Below are positions 34,239 through 45,865 of a DNA stretch of 64,000 bases, piece after piece (position 1 is the stretch's first letter; the number at the start of each line of letters is the position of its first letter). The position numbers were made by a program, and so were the translations under genes. Under the pieces are notes generated by a model. It worked only from the letters and a program-made list of their open reading frames with translations. It was not told where the DNA came from and searched no databases. This DNA is from Siphonodentalium dalli (lineage: Eukaryota; Mollusca; Scaphopoda; Gadilida; Siphonodentaliidae): NCBI GenBank assembly GCA_032622095.1, contig CP136069.1:163301043-163365042 (forward strand), written 5' to 3'.

Positions 34239-35030
34239 CTAGAAAGTACAAACAAGCAAAATGGAAGAACTGGCAATAAATGTCATAGGAATAAAAAAAA
34301 CAAACATCATAGTCGCATACAATTGATTGTTATCCCATGGCTATTGGGTGCTAAGATCATTCTATTTCTGAATGTCGGGGCTGATACAGTATACTGATTG
34401 AAGTCATCTCTTATATTGATTATTTCATCGGCGAATGTTCAAGCTGCACAGACAACATATTGATGGTCATGAAGAATTCGCCATTTTTATGTTCACTCAT
34501 AACGTTGACACGGATTAATTGGTATAAATTTGGTATACCTGTTGAAACATTTTTTTGCGAACATGGGACATTATAGTACTAAACAAAACAATATGCGATT
34601 ATACGACCAACTCATCCACTGCCATTAGGCAGACGTGGTCCAAGCAAAAGTACTCCACATTTAATGTAAACCCTACAGCACATAAATTAAGTTTTGTTTA
34701 TCCTCATCCACGTTGATTCCATAGTCTAATGTGTGCAGGAGAGAGTAAACTCGTTCAGTTATGGTGTTAATCACATTAAAAATATACCACGTGATGGCAA
34801 AGTCTTGTAGTATAAAACAGTGCTTCCAATAATCACCAGACGAATAGTTCAATCAGAGATCGCATCACACCTATACAAATTTAAATTCACACGTATACAT
34901 ATTACAAATACAGTCATATATAAGTATCTATTCAGTGGAACAGAATAGCGAAGTGCAAACGAATATGATTGTACTTATGTCAATTGTACCCGTAAACCAG
35001 ATTCCGAACCGTTTTCCATTGAAAACTCAC

Positions 35031-35198
35031 CATCACATTGGCTTGTGGTCTTCATCGCTCCACCAGCTGTGGTGTTGCTGAGGAAGGCAAGAAGCGTGGT
35101 GTCGTTTGGATAGGTGAAGGCACAATCCGTCGCAGCGGCCATAATATCCAATGTATTGGACTTTGGAATGGCATAAATCCCCTTGATGCGCACATGTG
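35031..35198 (-). CDS. Host gene exon E6: C-terminal part of jelly-roll-like region
   Basis: About residues 329-384. Encodes HVRIKGIYAIPKSNTLDIMA, then ATDCAFTYPNDTTLLAFL and TTSQCD. Acceptor CATATATCTGCAG, donor GTGAGT; joins E5 through T|CA (Ser). It is probably the last third of the concanavalin/pentraxin-like unit built by E4-E6. The foldback element of 6.1 kb sits in the intron before it. Confidence 0.78.
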
Positions 35199-35499
35199 CT
35201 GCAGATATATGGATTCAAGTTTAGTTTGTCTTATATGAGTTTGTTGTTATCTCAGATGTTAGGTCATATCAAAATGTCGTTAGTCTTAAGGTTAGTGAAA
35301 AGACTGTTATAAGAGGGTTAATTTTACTTGGAAATCATTCTACTGAACGTAAAAAAATAACGTAAGAAAGCAACTACACAAACGTAACTAGATGTCACCT
35401 TTCATTTGCGTGCTCACTGATATGCGATCCACCTTTGTCATATCTGAACTTATCTTGGCCGATGTGACATTCACCTTACCAACTGGCCCCTAGATTCAA

Positions 35500-35810
35500 G
35501 GTTGATTGATTGATTGGGGGTTAATGTCGCTTTCGGCAACTAAGGCCATATCGCGACATTTGCCATTTTAATAGTGGATGAAATCAGAACACTTACAGCT
35601 AACATAAAAGTGATTTCAATGGCTGATAAATTCGTCGACCATGTGCGGCAAACCACCCTTGAGTAACTGGCAACTCCACCAGATAACGATTTCGAATTAC
35701 AAAGTCCACGATGGAAACATGTGGATTTGAACCATTGTCGCTAGCACTGGAGGGCGAGACGACTTGGAGTTGTACCCATTACCGACTTAGCCACCGAGGC
35801 CCCTCCCAGA
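35500..35810 (-). mobile_element. tRNA-derived SINE
   Basis: On the minus strand a tRNA-like head begins near 35805: GGCCTCGGTGGCTAAGTCGG holds an A box (TGGCTAAGTCGG), and GGTTCAAATCC (around 35725) is a B box, about 55-60 bases further, as in tRNA-derived RNA polymerase III promoters. A unique body follows, and the 3' end is GACATTAACCCCC plus (AATC)n at 35497-35513. The (AATC)n tail resembles that of the LINE-like fragment near 49090, so the two may share reverse-transcription machinery. Confidence 0.8.
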
Positions 35811-36442
35811 TTCAAGGAATTAGTTGGGGAGCCCGCATATGTTCTATTTACACTTTTGCGTACAAAAGGTTTGACCCCCTAAAGTTGGTACCAATAATGG
35901 AACATTCCGAAAAACCGATTTCTTAAGTTGCGCATTCCTGGGGTTTAGGGGCCGCTGAACCCCAAAAAGTGCAAAAAATCACTTCTATTTACACTTCCGC
36001 GTACATCGATTAATTTTGGTTTGTTGATACTCCTAAGTGTACTGATTAAGAAAACACAACTTAAGAAAGGGATTTTCCTGGGGTTTTCAGATAAGAAAGG
36101 GGGTCCCATGCTGAACCCCAAAACGTGATTTTTCACTTTTTTTTACACTTTCGCGTACATCCATAATGTTTGGTCTCAAAGTACTTTGATATATACTAAT
36201 TATAAAAACACAACTTAAGAAGCAACTTTTCCTGGGGTTTTAAGATAAGAAGGGGGTCATCGGGTTACCCCTCAAAACGTAAAATTCACTTTTATTTACA
36301 TGATTGCATTCGTCCAACGTGTGTGTATGTGCGTACACCCCTGGAACGTTGCACTATTACAACCAATACCTCCCTAAATCGATACGATCAACTTAAGAAA
36401 TATATATTCATGTCGTATTCTGATAAGAACGAGACTTGTTGC

Positions 36443-36478
36443 CCCCCACCCCACCCCCCCCCCCCCCCCCCCCCCCCA
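36443..36478. repeat. Poly-C tract in the foldback left arm
   Basis: About 30 C with few interruptions. The matching place in the right arm (41308-41317) has a much shorter G run, so the tract expanded after the arms formed. Confidence 0.95.
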
Positions 36479-37689
36479 CAACCCGATCCATTTTCTAGAA
36501 CTATAAGTGAGCCAGTTTTATGAATATTATAGCGGGAAAATCTAGTAAAATGTATACAAATGTATATATTGTCGTGAAGCTAAGACATAATGACACTTTT
36601 TTGGGCCAAAATTGAACCTCACCATCAAAGATGGCCGCCAAAATGGCCGCCGGAAGTTGAAAATATGACATTTTTTCACAAATATCTTCTAGATCAATTC
36701 ATTCTGTTTGGAACTGGTTGAGTAATGCAACTTTATTTTGTGTTTTGTATATTAACTGATCATTGGAGCAATTAAATATGCAATTATTGGGATCCTAACC
36801 CCTTCCGATCCCTCAAAAATTCGATTGTACAGAATGCGGTATAAAATATCACAAAAAATCACAATTGGGATTCTAGTCATATTTCAACAAGAAATGAACA
36901 GAACTTTGTAATGTAAGTGAGGCATATCATTACCTATGAATATTCCAAATCACTGGAACCAAAATTCTTACTTTTGCTCAAAATGGCTGCCAATATGGCC
37001 GCCAAAATATGGAAAATGGTAAATATTACACCAACGTGTCCTGCAATCGCTTACAAGTTGTGTTGATTTATAAAATTGGCTATTCTGCATTCTATACATT
37101 GAATAATAACATGTCTGATGTACCATGGTTAATTGTTACTATTTTCACCACTGACATCGTCAAAAATATTGGACTTTTCTCTCACAAACTTGACATAAAT
37201 ATTGGCAAAAATTCAGTTTTCAGGTTTGGACCATTTTTCAGGTAAAATATAACTATCTTTGAATTGAAAGGTGTTTATTGTTTTGGTCTATCTTAAATGT
37301 GTATCAAGATGGCTTCCAAAATGGCAACCAAATTTGTAAAATGCTAAATGTTTACATATATCCCGAACATTCTCTACATTATCCGAAAAGGTAGCAAATT
37401 GTGACTCACTTGGTTATTATACGTGTTAGTTAATTAACTGAAAACTACATGTTCTATTCCCAGTTGTGCCAGTTCCGTATGGGGCATGACAAATTCATTT
37501 TAAAGTATGTAATTTTGCCGAGAACCTCGTTTGTGATTTTGGCCATATTTATTGAAAGGAAATGGGCAGAACTTTGAGACAGAACTGAGATGGACCATAA
37601 TCTTTGGCTATTCTGGTCCATTATGATAAAAAAAAGTCAACAGGATACAGTGTGGATGCCAAGATCGTAGCCAGGGAGTTACTCTGTGA

Positions 37690-39341
37690 TCATAAATGAG
37701 GTGAATAGGTATACAGGGAGTTATTGTATGTCATGACTGATGTGAGTAGGTATACAATGAGTGACTATATGGTTATGAGTGGGTTGTCCATGGTAAGATG
37801 CATCTAGGTATACAGGGGGAGGTCATGGTCAGGTGTGGGGTGAATCGGTATGCATGTAGTGACTGCATGGTGTATGCTTGTGTATATCCAGTACGGGTGC
37901 ACCCGATGTGCCTGTATGGTTATTGGTGTGGTGTATGGATATAGCTACATGGTCATCTATGAGTTGACTATGTATATATGGAGTGACTGTAAGGTCATGG
38001 TGGGATGTACATGTGTTGTATGTATGATCATGGATGGGGTGTGTGGATAAATAGGTAGTGATTTTATGGTTACGGGTAATGTGTATGGGTATACATGGAA
38101 TGACTGTACGGTCATGATTGAATATGAATACCTGGAGTAAGCTGGTGGACATTATCGAGCGTGTGGGTACATAGGGAGTGTCCTTGTGGTAACGGTGGGA
38201 TGTATATTTATATATCTCGTGGATGTATTATCATTGGTGGGTGTATAGGGCTTAGCTGTATTATCATGGATGGCGTGTACGATTATACAGTGAATTGCTG
38301 AATTGTCATGTGTGAGGTGTATATGTAAGTATGGATTGTTTGAGTGGTCGTATGTGCGGGTTTTTTTGTATATCTGGAAGGTCTGAATGGCCATTAGTGA
38401 GGTTTAAATGTATACGTGGAGTAAATCTATGGTCTAGGGTGGGCTGCATATGTATATCGAGTGGTTATATGACTATGTGTGTCGAATATGTATACAGGTA
38501 GTGACTGTATGGTTAATGGTGATATGAGTACATGTAGGTATACAAGTAGTGACTGTATGATCATAAATGTAATGAACATCTATACAGGGGGTGACGGGCG
38601 TATGAGTATACATGTACCTGGTGTTCCTGTTTGGTGACCCGTGTCGGTATCGTCATGTGTAGGTTATACCAGTACACACACGTGTTGCTGTTGTCATGGG
38701 CGAGGGATATGTGTATATAGCGAGTGGCTATATGGCCATGGATGAGGTGCATATGCACACATGGAGTGACTATACTCACATGGCTGGGTGTATTGGTATA
38801 TCTTGAGTGGCTATTCGGCTATGGTGTGATAAATAGGGATACAGGGATTGACATGGCCAATGTTGAGGTGAATATGTATACAAGGATTGACCATGATCGT
38901 GTATGAATGTTTTGAATAGGTACACACGGGGTGACCATATGGCCATAGGTCAGGTGAAGGAGTATACCAGGTAACATGGGTGAGGGTATGTGTATGAAGC
39001 GAGTGGCTATATGGCCATTGGTGATGTGCATATGTATACCGGGGTGACTTTATGGTCATTATTGTGGTGTTGATGTATATATTGATTTACTATTTGACCA
39101 TGCGTTTGGAGAATAGGTATACAGGGGATGACCTTATGGCCAATGATGAGATGAATGGGTATACAAGGAGTGACTATATGGTTATGGGTCATGTTTAGGA
39201 GTATACCCGATGTGCCTGCATTGTGACGCGTGGCTGTATGGTCATCCGTGGTCATGGGTCAGGTGTACATGTATACAGTGGGTCACTATATTGTTATGTC
39301 TGTGGTGTTTATGTATATGTGTAATGGCTGTGTGATAATGG
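37690..39341 (+). repeat. Minisatellite, left half of foldback centre
   Basis: About 40 degenerate copies of a unit near 40 bp, roughly GTATACAGGGAGTGACTATA followed by TGGTCATGGGTGAGGTG. The right half (39425-40030) has the same units inverted but only about 600 bp, so copy number differs between halves. Blocks such as GTAACGGTGGGATGTATATT and ATCATGGATGGCGTGTA recur in both halves in mirrored order. Confidence 0.85.
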
Positions 39342-39422
39342 GTGGCTATCGCTTTCCACGATATGACATGACCCCTCTATTGGTTAACATATCCTTGAGT
39401 TATTGTGGAAAGCGATAGCCAC
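39342..39422. repeat. Central hairpin of the foldback element
   Basis: Perfect 18-bp inverted repeat GTGGCTATCGCTTTCCAC (39342-39359) and its complement (39405-39422) around a 45-nt loop that is unlike the flanking minisatellite. It marks the symmetry centre. Confidence 0.9.
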
Positions 39423-39424
39423 AC

Positions 39425-40030
39425 AAGGTACACATGTACAACCCACCCATTACCCCAGTCACTCCATATGCACATAAACACCACACAAATGACAACATAT
39501 TCACCCACTTTATACACGTACATGTACTAGTACACCTGATCATACAGCCATACTTGGTTATACCCGTACATACCACAAATGACGATACAGCCACGAGTCA
39601 CCATGCATGAACACCAGGTATACACCTACACCCGACACATGACCATATAGTCACTCTATGTATACATATTCACTACATTCACGATCATACAGTCACTAAT
39701 TGTATACATATTCACCTCACCATGGACCATACAGCCACTACATGTATACCTATTCGCCATGCCCATGACCATAGAGTCAATCCAGGTATACATATGCACA
39801 TCACCAGTGGTGAGCCCTTCCAGATATACCAATATCCGCACATACGACCACTCATAAGTTCCATACTTGCCACACTCATACACGCCATCCATGATAATAA
39901 ATCTACTCCCCATACACCACCAATGATAACACATCCACAACATATATAAATATACGTCCCATCGTTACCAACAGGGCACACCCTATATACCCACACATAA
40001 TTCATGACCATACAATAACTCCCTGTATTA
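39425..40030 (-). repeat. Minisatellite, right half of foldback centre (inverted)
   Basis: Inverted, shorter version of the array at 37690-39341, with complementary motifs such as CCACCCATTACCCCAGTCAC and ACTCCCTGTAT. Confidence 0.85.
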
Positions 40031-42359
40031 TATATTACCTATTATCCTCATCTATGATCATAGAGTAACTCCATGGCTGCCATCTTGGCTTCCACCCTGT
40101 ATCCAGTTGATAAATTTGTATCATAATGGGCCAGAATACCCACATCATGGTTCATCTCAGTTCCGTCTCAAAGTTCTGCCCATTTCCTTTCAATAATATG
40201 GCCAGAATCACAAAAGAGGTTCTCCGCAAAATTCCATACTGCAACTTTAAAATGTATTTGTCATGCCCCATACGTAACTGGGACAAACATAATAGAACGT
40301 AGTTGTCAGTTAATTTGCATTGTAACTAACACGTACAATAACCAAGTGAATCACAATTTGCCACCTTTTTCGGATAACGCAGAGAATAATGTTCGGGATA
40401 TGTTAACTTTTAACTTCTTACAATTTGGTTGCCATTTTGGAAGCCATCTTGAGCAATTTAGTCTATAAACACCGTAGTGTGACACATTTAAGATAGACCA
40501 AAACAATAAACACCTTTCAATCCAAAGATAGTTACATTTTACTTGAACAAATGGTCGAACCCTGAAAAGTGAATTTTTGCCGATATTTATGTCAAGTTTG
40601 TGAGAGAATAATCCAATATTTCTGGTGATGTCAGTGGTGACAATAGTAAAAATGATCCATGGTGCATCAGACATGTTAATATGCAATGTATAGAAAACAG
40701 ATTAGCCAATTGTGTACATCAACCACAACTTGTAAGCGATTGCAGGACACCCGGGGGCAATATTTACCATTTTCCATATTTTGGCGGCCATTTTCACAGC
40801 CATTTAGAGCCAATGTAAGATTTATGGTTCCAGAGATATGGATATTCATAGGTAATGATATGCCTCACTTACATTACAATGTTATTTTCATTTCTTGTTG
40901 AAATATGACTAGAATCCCAATTGTGATTTTTTGTAAAATTTTGTACTGCGTTCTGTAAAATCGAATTTTTGAGGGATCGGAAGGGGTTAGGACCCCAATA
41001 ATTGCATATTTAATTGCTCCAATGATCAGTTAATATACAAAACACAAAATAAAGTTGCATTACTCAACCAGTTCCAAACAGCATGAATTGATCTAGAAGA
41101 TATTTGTGAAAAAATGTCATATTTTTAACTTCCGGCGGCCATTTTGGCGGCCATCTTGGATGGTGAGTTTCAATTTTGGCCGAAAAAAGTGTCATTATGT
41201 CTTAGCTTCACGAAACTATATACATTTGTATACATTGTACTAGATTTTCCCGCTATAATTTTCATAAAACTGGCTCATTTATAGTTCTAGAAAATGGATC
41301 GGGTTGTGGGGGGGGGGTTACAAGTCTCGTTCTTATCAGAAAACGACATTAATATATATTTCTTAAGTTGATCGTATCGATTTAGGGATGTATTGGTTGT
41401 AATAGTGCAACGTTCCAGGGGTGTACGCACATACACACACGTTGGACGAATGCAATCATGTAAATAAAAGTGATTTTTTACGTTTTGAAGGGTAACCCGA
41501 TGACCCCCTTCTTATCTTAAAACCCCAGGAAAAGTTGCTTCTTAAGTTGTGTTTTTATAATTAGTATATATCAAAGTACTTTGAGACCAAAAATCATGGA
41601 TGTACGCGAAAGTGTAAAAAAAAGTGAAAAATCACGTTTTGGGGTTCAGCATGGGACCCCCTTTCTTATCTGAAAACCCCAGGAAAATCCCTTTCTTAAG
41701 TTGTGTTTTCTTAATCAGTACACTTAGGAGTATCATCAAACTAAAATTCATCGATGTACGCGGAAGTGTAAATAGAAGTGATTTTTTGCACTTTTTGGGG
41801 TTCAGCGGCCCCTAAACCCCAGGAATGCGCAACTTAAGAAATCGGTTTTTCAGAATGTTCCATTATTGGTACCAACTTCAGTGGGTCAAACCTTTTGTAC
41901 GCAAAAGTGTAAATAGAACATATGCGGGCTCCCTAACTAAATTATGTTTTGTTATATAACAATAAATAGATAAACACAATTAATCTCAATACCGACACTT
42001 TTAGATAGTAATACAATAAAACAAATATGTTTAACTCCCGAATGTGAAGAAATAGTAATTTAGGGATAATGGGTCTTTAAGAATTTCTTATTTACTCTGA
42101 TTTACTGTGAAAAAATGTATATTATCGTCATGTTTATATAATTTCAAAAGATTTTAATGTGCAAAATATATTTTATCATCGTGTTTATATAATTTTAAAA
42201 GAAAACAAATTCATTTGACCTCACGAAGTGACCTCGACTTATTCAGTTGTTCCTGAAAAACTGTATATGCATGGTCGTTTGAAAGGAATTATGTCATGCA
42301 ATTTGTAAAATAGGAAAATACATTTATCTTATACTGTTAAACAGTATTTTACAACTCAC

Positions 42360-42541
42360 ATTCTGCACCTGACGCTGTAATGTCGACTGTGATTCCAGTT
42401 GGTACTGATGTCCCGGTTACGGGTGCAGCTACCGCTGAGGCTCCATTAATAAACAATGTGGACAAACCTGCCGCAAAGTCAACATCAAACGCGAAATGTC
42501 CCCAATTTCCAAGATGTCCAATCGGTGCAGTGAAAGACTGG
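42360..42541 (-). CDS. Host gene exon E5: middle of jelly-roll-like region
   Basis: About residues 268-328. It lacks a methionine, so start-codon searches miss it. Encodes QSFTAPIGHLGNWGHFAFDV, DFAAGLSTLFINGASAVAAP and VPTGITVDITASGAE. The W-G-H-F-A-F-D-V-D ... L-x-T-L-F-I-N-G-A pattern resembles the W-x-H-V-A-x-x-x-D ... L-Y-I-D-G core strands of LamG/pentraxin-like (concanavalin A-like) jelly rolls. Acceptor ATCACTTACAG, donor GTGAGT. E4 ends with GG and E5 supplies C (Gly); E5 ends with T and E6 supplies CA (Ser). Fold assignment is an inference. Confidence 0.82.
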
Positions 42542-42818
42542 CTGTAAGTGATACGTGATTATTATCAATATATTGACCACACTATCGACTAGACTTGTCT
42601 ATACATGTGTAAGTGCATTACTTATGTCACTCTTGGTCAAACCGTGGTGGATTCTATTATTACCAATGACCAGTTTTGTTTTCGCAATTTGCCCAGAATA
42701 ATTTCATTTAGGAAAACATATTCAAGCTATCACCTGACACAATATCATCATATCACACTAAAACCATTACATTATAGTTAATCAGTAATTGTTTGTGTGA
42801 CACTGCACCAGATATAAC

Positions 42819-43313
42819 CAGGGTTCGCGCTGCCACTTGCCAATGGCAAAAATAAATCACATTTGGCAAAAAATATTTTCATTTGGCAAAATATTTGGCA
42901 AGTCACTTATTTATTGCTCAAGCAATTTGAAAAAAAAATTGGTCAGTCATTACCATTCATTTCAGGAAACTATTACAACATAATTAGTGTGTACTGGTGG
43001 TTGGAGGGATAACTAATCCTCATGTGATGTGCCCTGATGAAGCAACCCTTATGTCATGTTATTGGTCGGTGATTGGCTTACTGTTGTATGATAAACCACA
43101 ATAGAGATGCGAGTATAATTAATTATTAACTAACTGATTTTCTATCGATATCAAAGGTCGTTCAACCCGCGAGTGTCGACACATAATAACTAATGTTGCA
43201 GAAAATGATACTATCAGGGATAGCATTTGGCAATGCCAATATAGTTTGGCAACAAATAGTTTCATTTGGCAAATTATTTGGCAAAAGTAAATTTCGGTCC
43301 AGCGCGGACCCTG
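42819..43313. mobile_element. hAT-like MITE, 495 bp
   Basis: Inverted ends CAGGGTTCGCGCTGCCA and (right) AGCGCGGACCCTG, flanked by an 8-bp duplication with one mismatch: GATATAAC (42811-42818) and GATATCAC (43314-43321). An 8-bp duplication and CAGGG-type ends are hAT features. The subterminal regions carry many TTTGGCAA motifs (and complements), candidates for transposase binding sites. Non-coding. Confidence 0.85.
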
Positions 43314-43561
43314 GATATCACACGTGCTTACTTATCAATTAAAACAATGGTGATTAGCTGCTATTACCGCACAATTTCTTAATAAATTGACAGTACTTTG
43401 CTAACAGATGTATCTCGATGTGCTTATTGTTCACACATTTTTATCTATTTTAATGACTACATGTACATTTCTTTATTTCATGTGAGTGGTAAATCTAGCA
43501 TTCAACACAAGAGAATATGATCCAGCGAATGGAAATATTCAATTATTTTGGAGTGACTATA

Positions 43562-44000
43562 TGTGACCCGCCATATCAAATCCAGTCGTAAGTCGGGATT
43601 TTTTTACCCTGTGCCAATGCATTCTCTTATATATGCGAGTCGACCATAGGTCGCCTCGCATATATAAGAGAATACATTGGCCTAACAATTTTTTACAATT
43701 TTAATAATTTGTTCTTGTATTCTTTAACAATTTTATAATTTCACCCATACAGAGCCCCAGACAAACATGAGCAGACGACACTCTTCTATATGCTTCTATA
43801 TATGAGTGGGGCTCCCTGCAGGGTAATGGATGTTTTTTTATTTTATGTCCTAAAAATTGTAAGATACATTTATTTAAAAAAAAATGATAAAACATTCTCT
43901 TATATATGCCAGGCGACCTATGGTCGACTCGCATATATAAGAGAATGCATTGGCACAGGGTAAAACAAAATCCCGACTGGATTTGATAGGGCGGGTCACA
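43562..44000. mobile_element. TA-flanked MITE carrying two hairpin modules
   Basis: Inverted ends TGTGACCCGCC, then ATCAAATCCAGTCG and CGGGATTTTTTTACCCTGTG (with small indels), flanked by TA on both sides (43560-43561, 44001-44002), as in Tc1/mariner-like MITEs. Inside each end is a palindrome: ATTCTCTTATATATGCGAG ... CTCGCATATATAAGAGAAT (43620-43675), and its like at 43893-43948. These modules also occur in the TTAA-bordered elements at 16.7 and 57.1 kb. Confidence 0.82.
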
Positions 44001-45181
44001 TACAAGTGTAGGCGTGGAATGGTATGCTATTAGAACTGAGAAATGGAATTACCGTTATACCAGTGCATCAATCGTCATTGCAAGTTAAAATTTCAGTAAT
44101 GTTGTAAGTTAAAGTGAATACCAATACACATATCATGTGCAAAATCCAGACTTTATGTAGTATCGTAAGGGGCGTGTAATATTACGGGGGCCTGTTTCAT
44201 GAAGCAATGTCATAAGATTATCTTAAGATGGACTTAATCTAAGATCTAAGGTGGATCTTATGATGTAACTTTTCCGTTTCAAGAACGCGTTTCACAAAAC
44301 AAGATTAAGTCCTACTTAAGTAGTAATTTAAGTTCGCGCGCTTTTAGACTGGCTCTCGACAATTTATTACAGCTATGCACAGAAAATGTTGGTTCTGTGT
44401 ATGTTATATGCCTAGGTACAGTGTCTGGTGACAGATACTATGGCGTGTCTAAGAATAATTATGATATTTTAATGCAAGGACGATAATCAGTATAACGACT
44501 GGTGCATACTTAACTGCACGAGCGCGCTTTTTAACTGTGTTTAGCGTCAGACCCCATCCACACATAGCTGCATGCTTCCAATGCCTATTTTATACAAACG
44601 TAACGAGCTCAAATATATTATTTCAGTTCTTAAAGGGACTTATACATCTTAACTCAGAATGTGAACCTTCACCCATATAGCATGCCATTAAGGCGACGCG
44701 AGACATATGTTCGCTCCTTTCAATGCTGATATTAGGTTCTAATACATTATACGTCTTTGAAGCATCTATAATACCAGGAAAACGAATATGTCGCCACGAC
44801 GGCATACGCATACAATACACCACAATGGAAGCAATGAGGTAAACGCTCTTTATTGATTGTCAACATTCATGGAATACTAACACAAAACGCTCTTTATTTA
44901 TATTGCTATAATGTGAATAGGACTTCATATCGTGCTCCAAATAGACTTATTTCCAATCTGAGACATACTTGTAGAAGCCATATATAAATGATGTTAATGC
45001 CATTTGCTCTGGTTCTGTTGACAAATGTGCTAAACGCCTGTTATACTTAACAAACTGCGTATGAACTTCGAAAGTACGTTACGTTGAACGACATTCTGCA
45101 TATATGTTTTAATAAAAACCAAATCAACGACTTCTAATAAAGAGCGTTTATAATTAACAACACGTGAACAGATGGCCGGTT

Positions 45182-45277
45182 CACAGGCCCCTGGGGAAAA
45201 TTACTAAAATACCAATATAGACTATACCACTGGTATAGTCTATATTGGTATTTTAGTAATTCCCCCAGGGGTCTGTG
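45182..45277. mobile_element. 96-bp palindromic element with 8-bp target duplication
   Basis: Nearly perfect palindrome: CACAGGCCCCTGGGG, then AATTACTAAAATACCAATAT, mirrored to CCCCAGGGGTCTGTG at the other end. It is flanked by GGCCGGTT on both sides (45174-45181, 45278-45285), an exact 8-bp duplication. This points to a hAT-type mechanism. The arms are about 45 bp with very few mismatches and almost no loop. Confidence 0.85.
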
Positions 45278-45514
45278 GGCCGGTTCACAGTGATATTATA
45301 TGTTCTTTCGCGGATCCCGGTGTGCCCGCGCGGTCCGTATACTATATACATGCTATATATCTTTTTATTTCATAGTTAATAGATTATGATAAAAAAAAAA
45401 AAAATAATAAAATAACACATATTATGTATTATTATCTTGCCGATATATATACGGGGTACATATACATTACATTTTACAATCAAATTATAACATAATAATA
45501 TGTAAAGGCAAGTA

Positions 45515-45541
45515 AATAATAATAATAATAATAATAATAAC
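45515..45541. repeat. (AAT)n microsatellite
   Basis: Nine or so AAT/ATA units in a row inside the 2.2-kb element. Confidence 0.95.
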
Positions 45542-45601
45542 AATAGCTGACATAAGCATTTATAAAAAAAATGAGTATAAATCATTCACTATTATAATAC
45601 T

Positions 45602-45865
45602 GGCCCCACCATAGACACCCGTAGGATTTTCATGTGGAAAACTGACTATATATGCAATTCAATCAGTAGGTTATATGCTTTCCAAAAAAATTCCAGTTGT
45701 TGAAACCCCAACATTTGGCATGTTTATTTAAGCCGTTGCCATGGCAACCGAGCAACTTTGTGTGATGTCTACCCAATTGTTTTTGAAAGCATATAACCTA
45801 CTGATTGAAGTGCACATATAGTCAGTTCTCCACATGAAAACCCTACGGGTGTCTATGGTGGGGCC
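45602..45865. mobile_element. 264-bp inverted-repeat element
   Basis: Arms of about 85 bp: GGCCCCACCATAGACACCCG ... and its complement CGGGTGTCTATGGTGGGGCC at the right end, with AGTTTTCCACATGAAAA, ATATAGTCAGT and AAGCATATAACCTACTGATT in both. A non-palindromic centre contains GTTGCCATGGCAAC. The flanks share ACT on each side, a possible 3-bp duplication. Confidence 0.8.

Larger units (their letters stand above)
35826..41940. mobile_element. 6.1-kb foldback-type element with long inverted arms
   Basis: Left arm 35826-37690 (GGGAGCCCGCATATGTTCTA onward) and right arm 40035-41940 are inverted copies over nearly 1.9 kb with few differences. The arms themselves hold about four tandem units of 130-140 bp (each with TTTACACTTTCGCGTACATC, a CTTAAGTTGTG-type block and GAACCCCAAAA), then a single-copy part with ATGGCCGCC motifs. 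The middle is a roughly 40-bp minisatellite in opposite orientations around a central hairpin at 39342-39422. Long inverted termini made of tandem repeats are the mark of Foldback/Galileo-like elements. No transposase frame. It lies in the intron between E5 and E6. Confidence 0.8.

Noticed and set aside
35720-35806. tRNA gene on the minus strand
   Set aside because: A and B boxes are present, but the acceptor and other stems do not pair well and a SINE body with (AATC)n tail follows.
35945-36136. 63-codon frame that also occurs at 41624-41815
   Set aside because: Its duplication comes from the inverted arms of the foldback element; the text is repeat-derived and not conserved as protein.
37690-40030. 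Possible CRISPR-like array or protein-coding repeats
   Set aside because: Units are degenerate, contiguous without unique spacers, and the genome is eukaryotic. The open frames are by-products of the minisatellite.
45376-45585. Hydrophobic 69-codon frame resembling a membrane protein
   Set aside because: The Leu/Ile/Phe runs come from (AAT)n and poly-A on the other strand.
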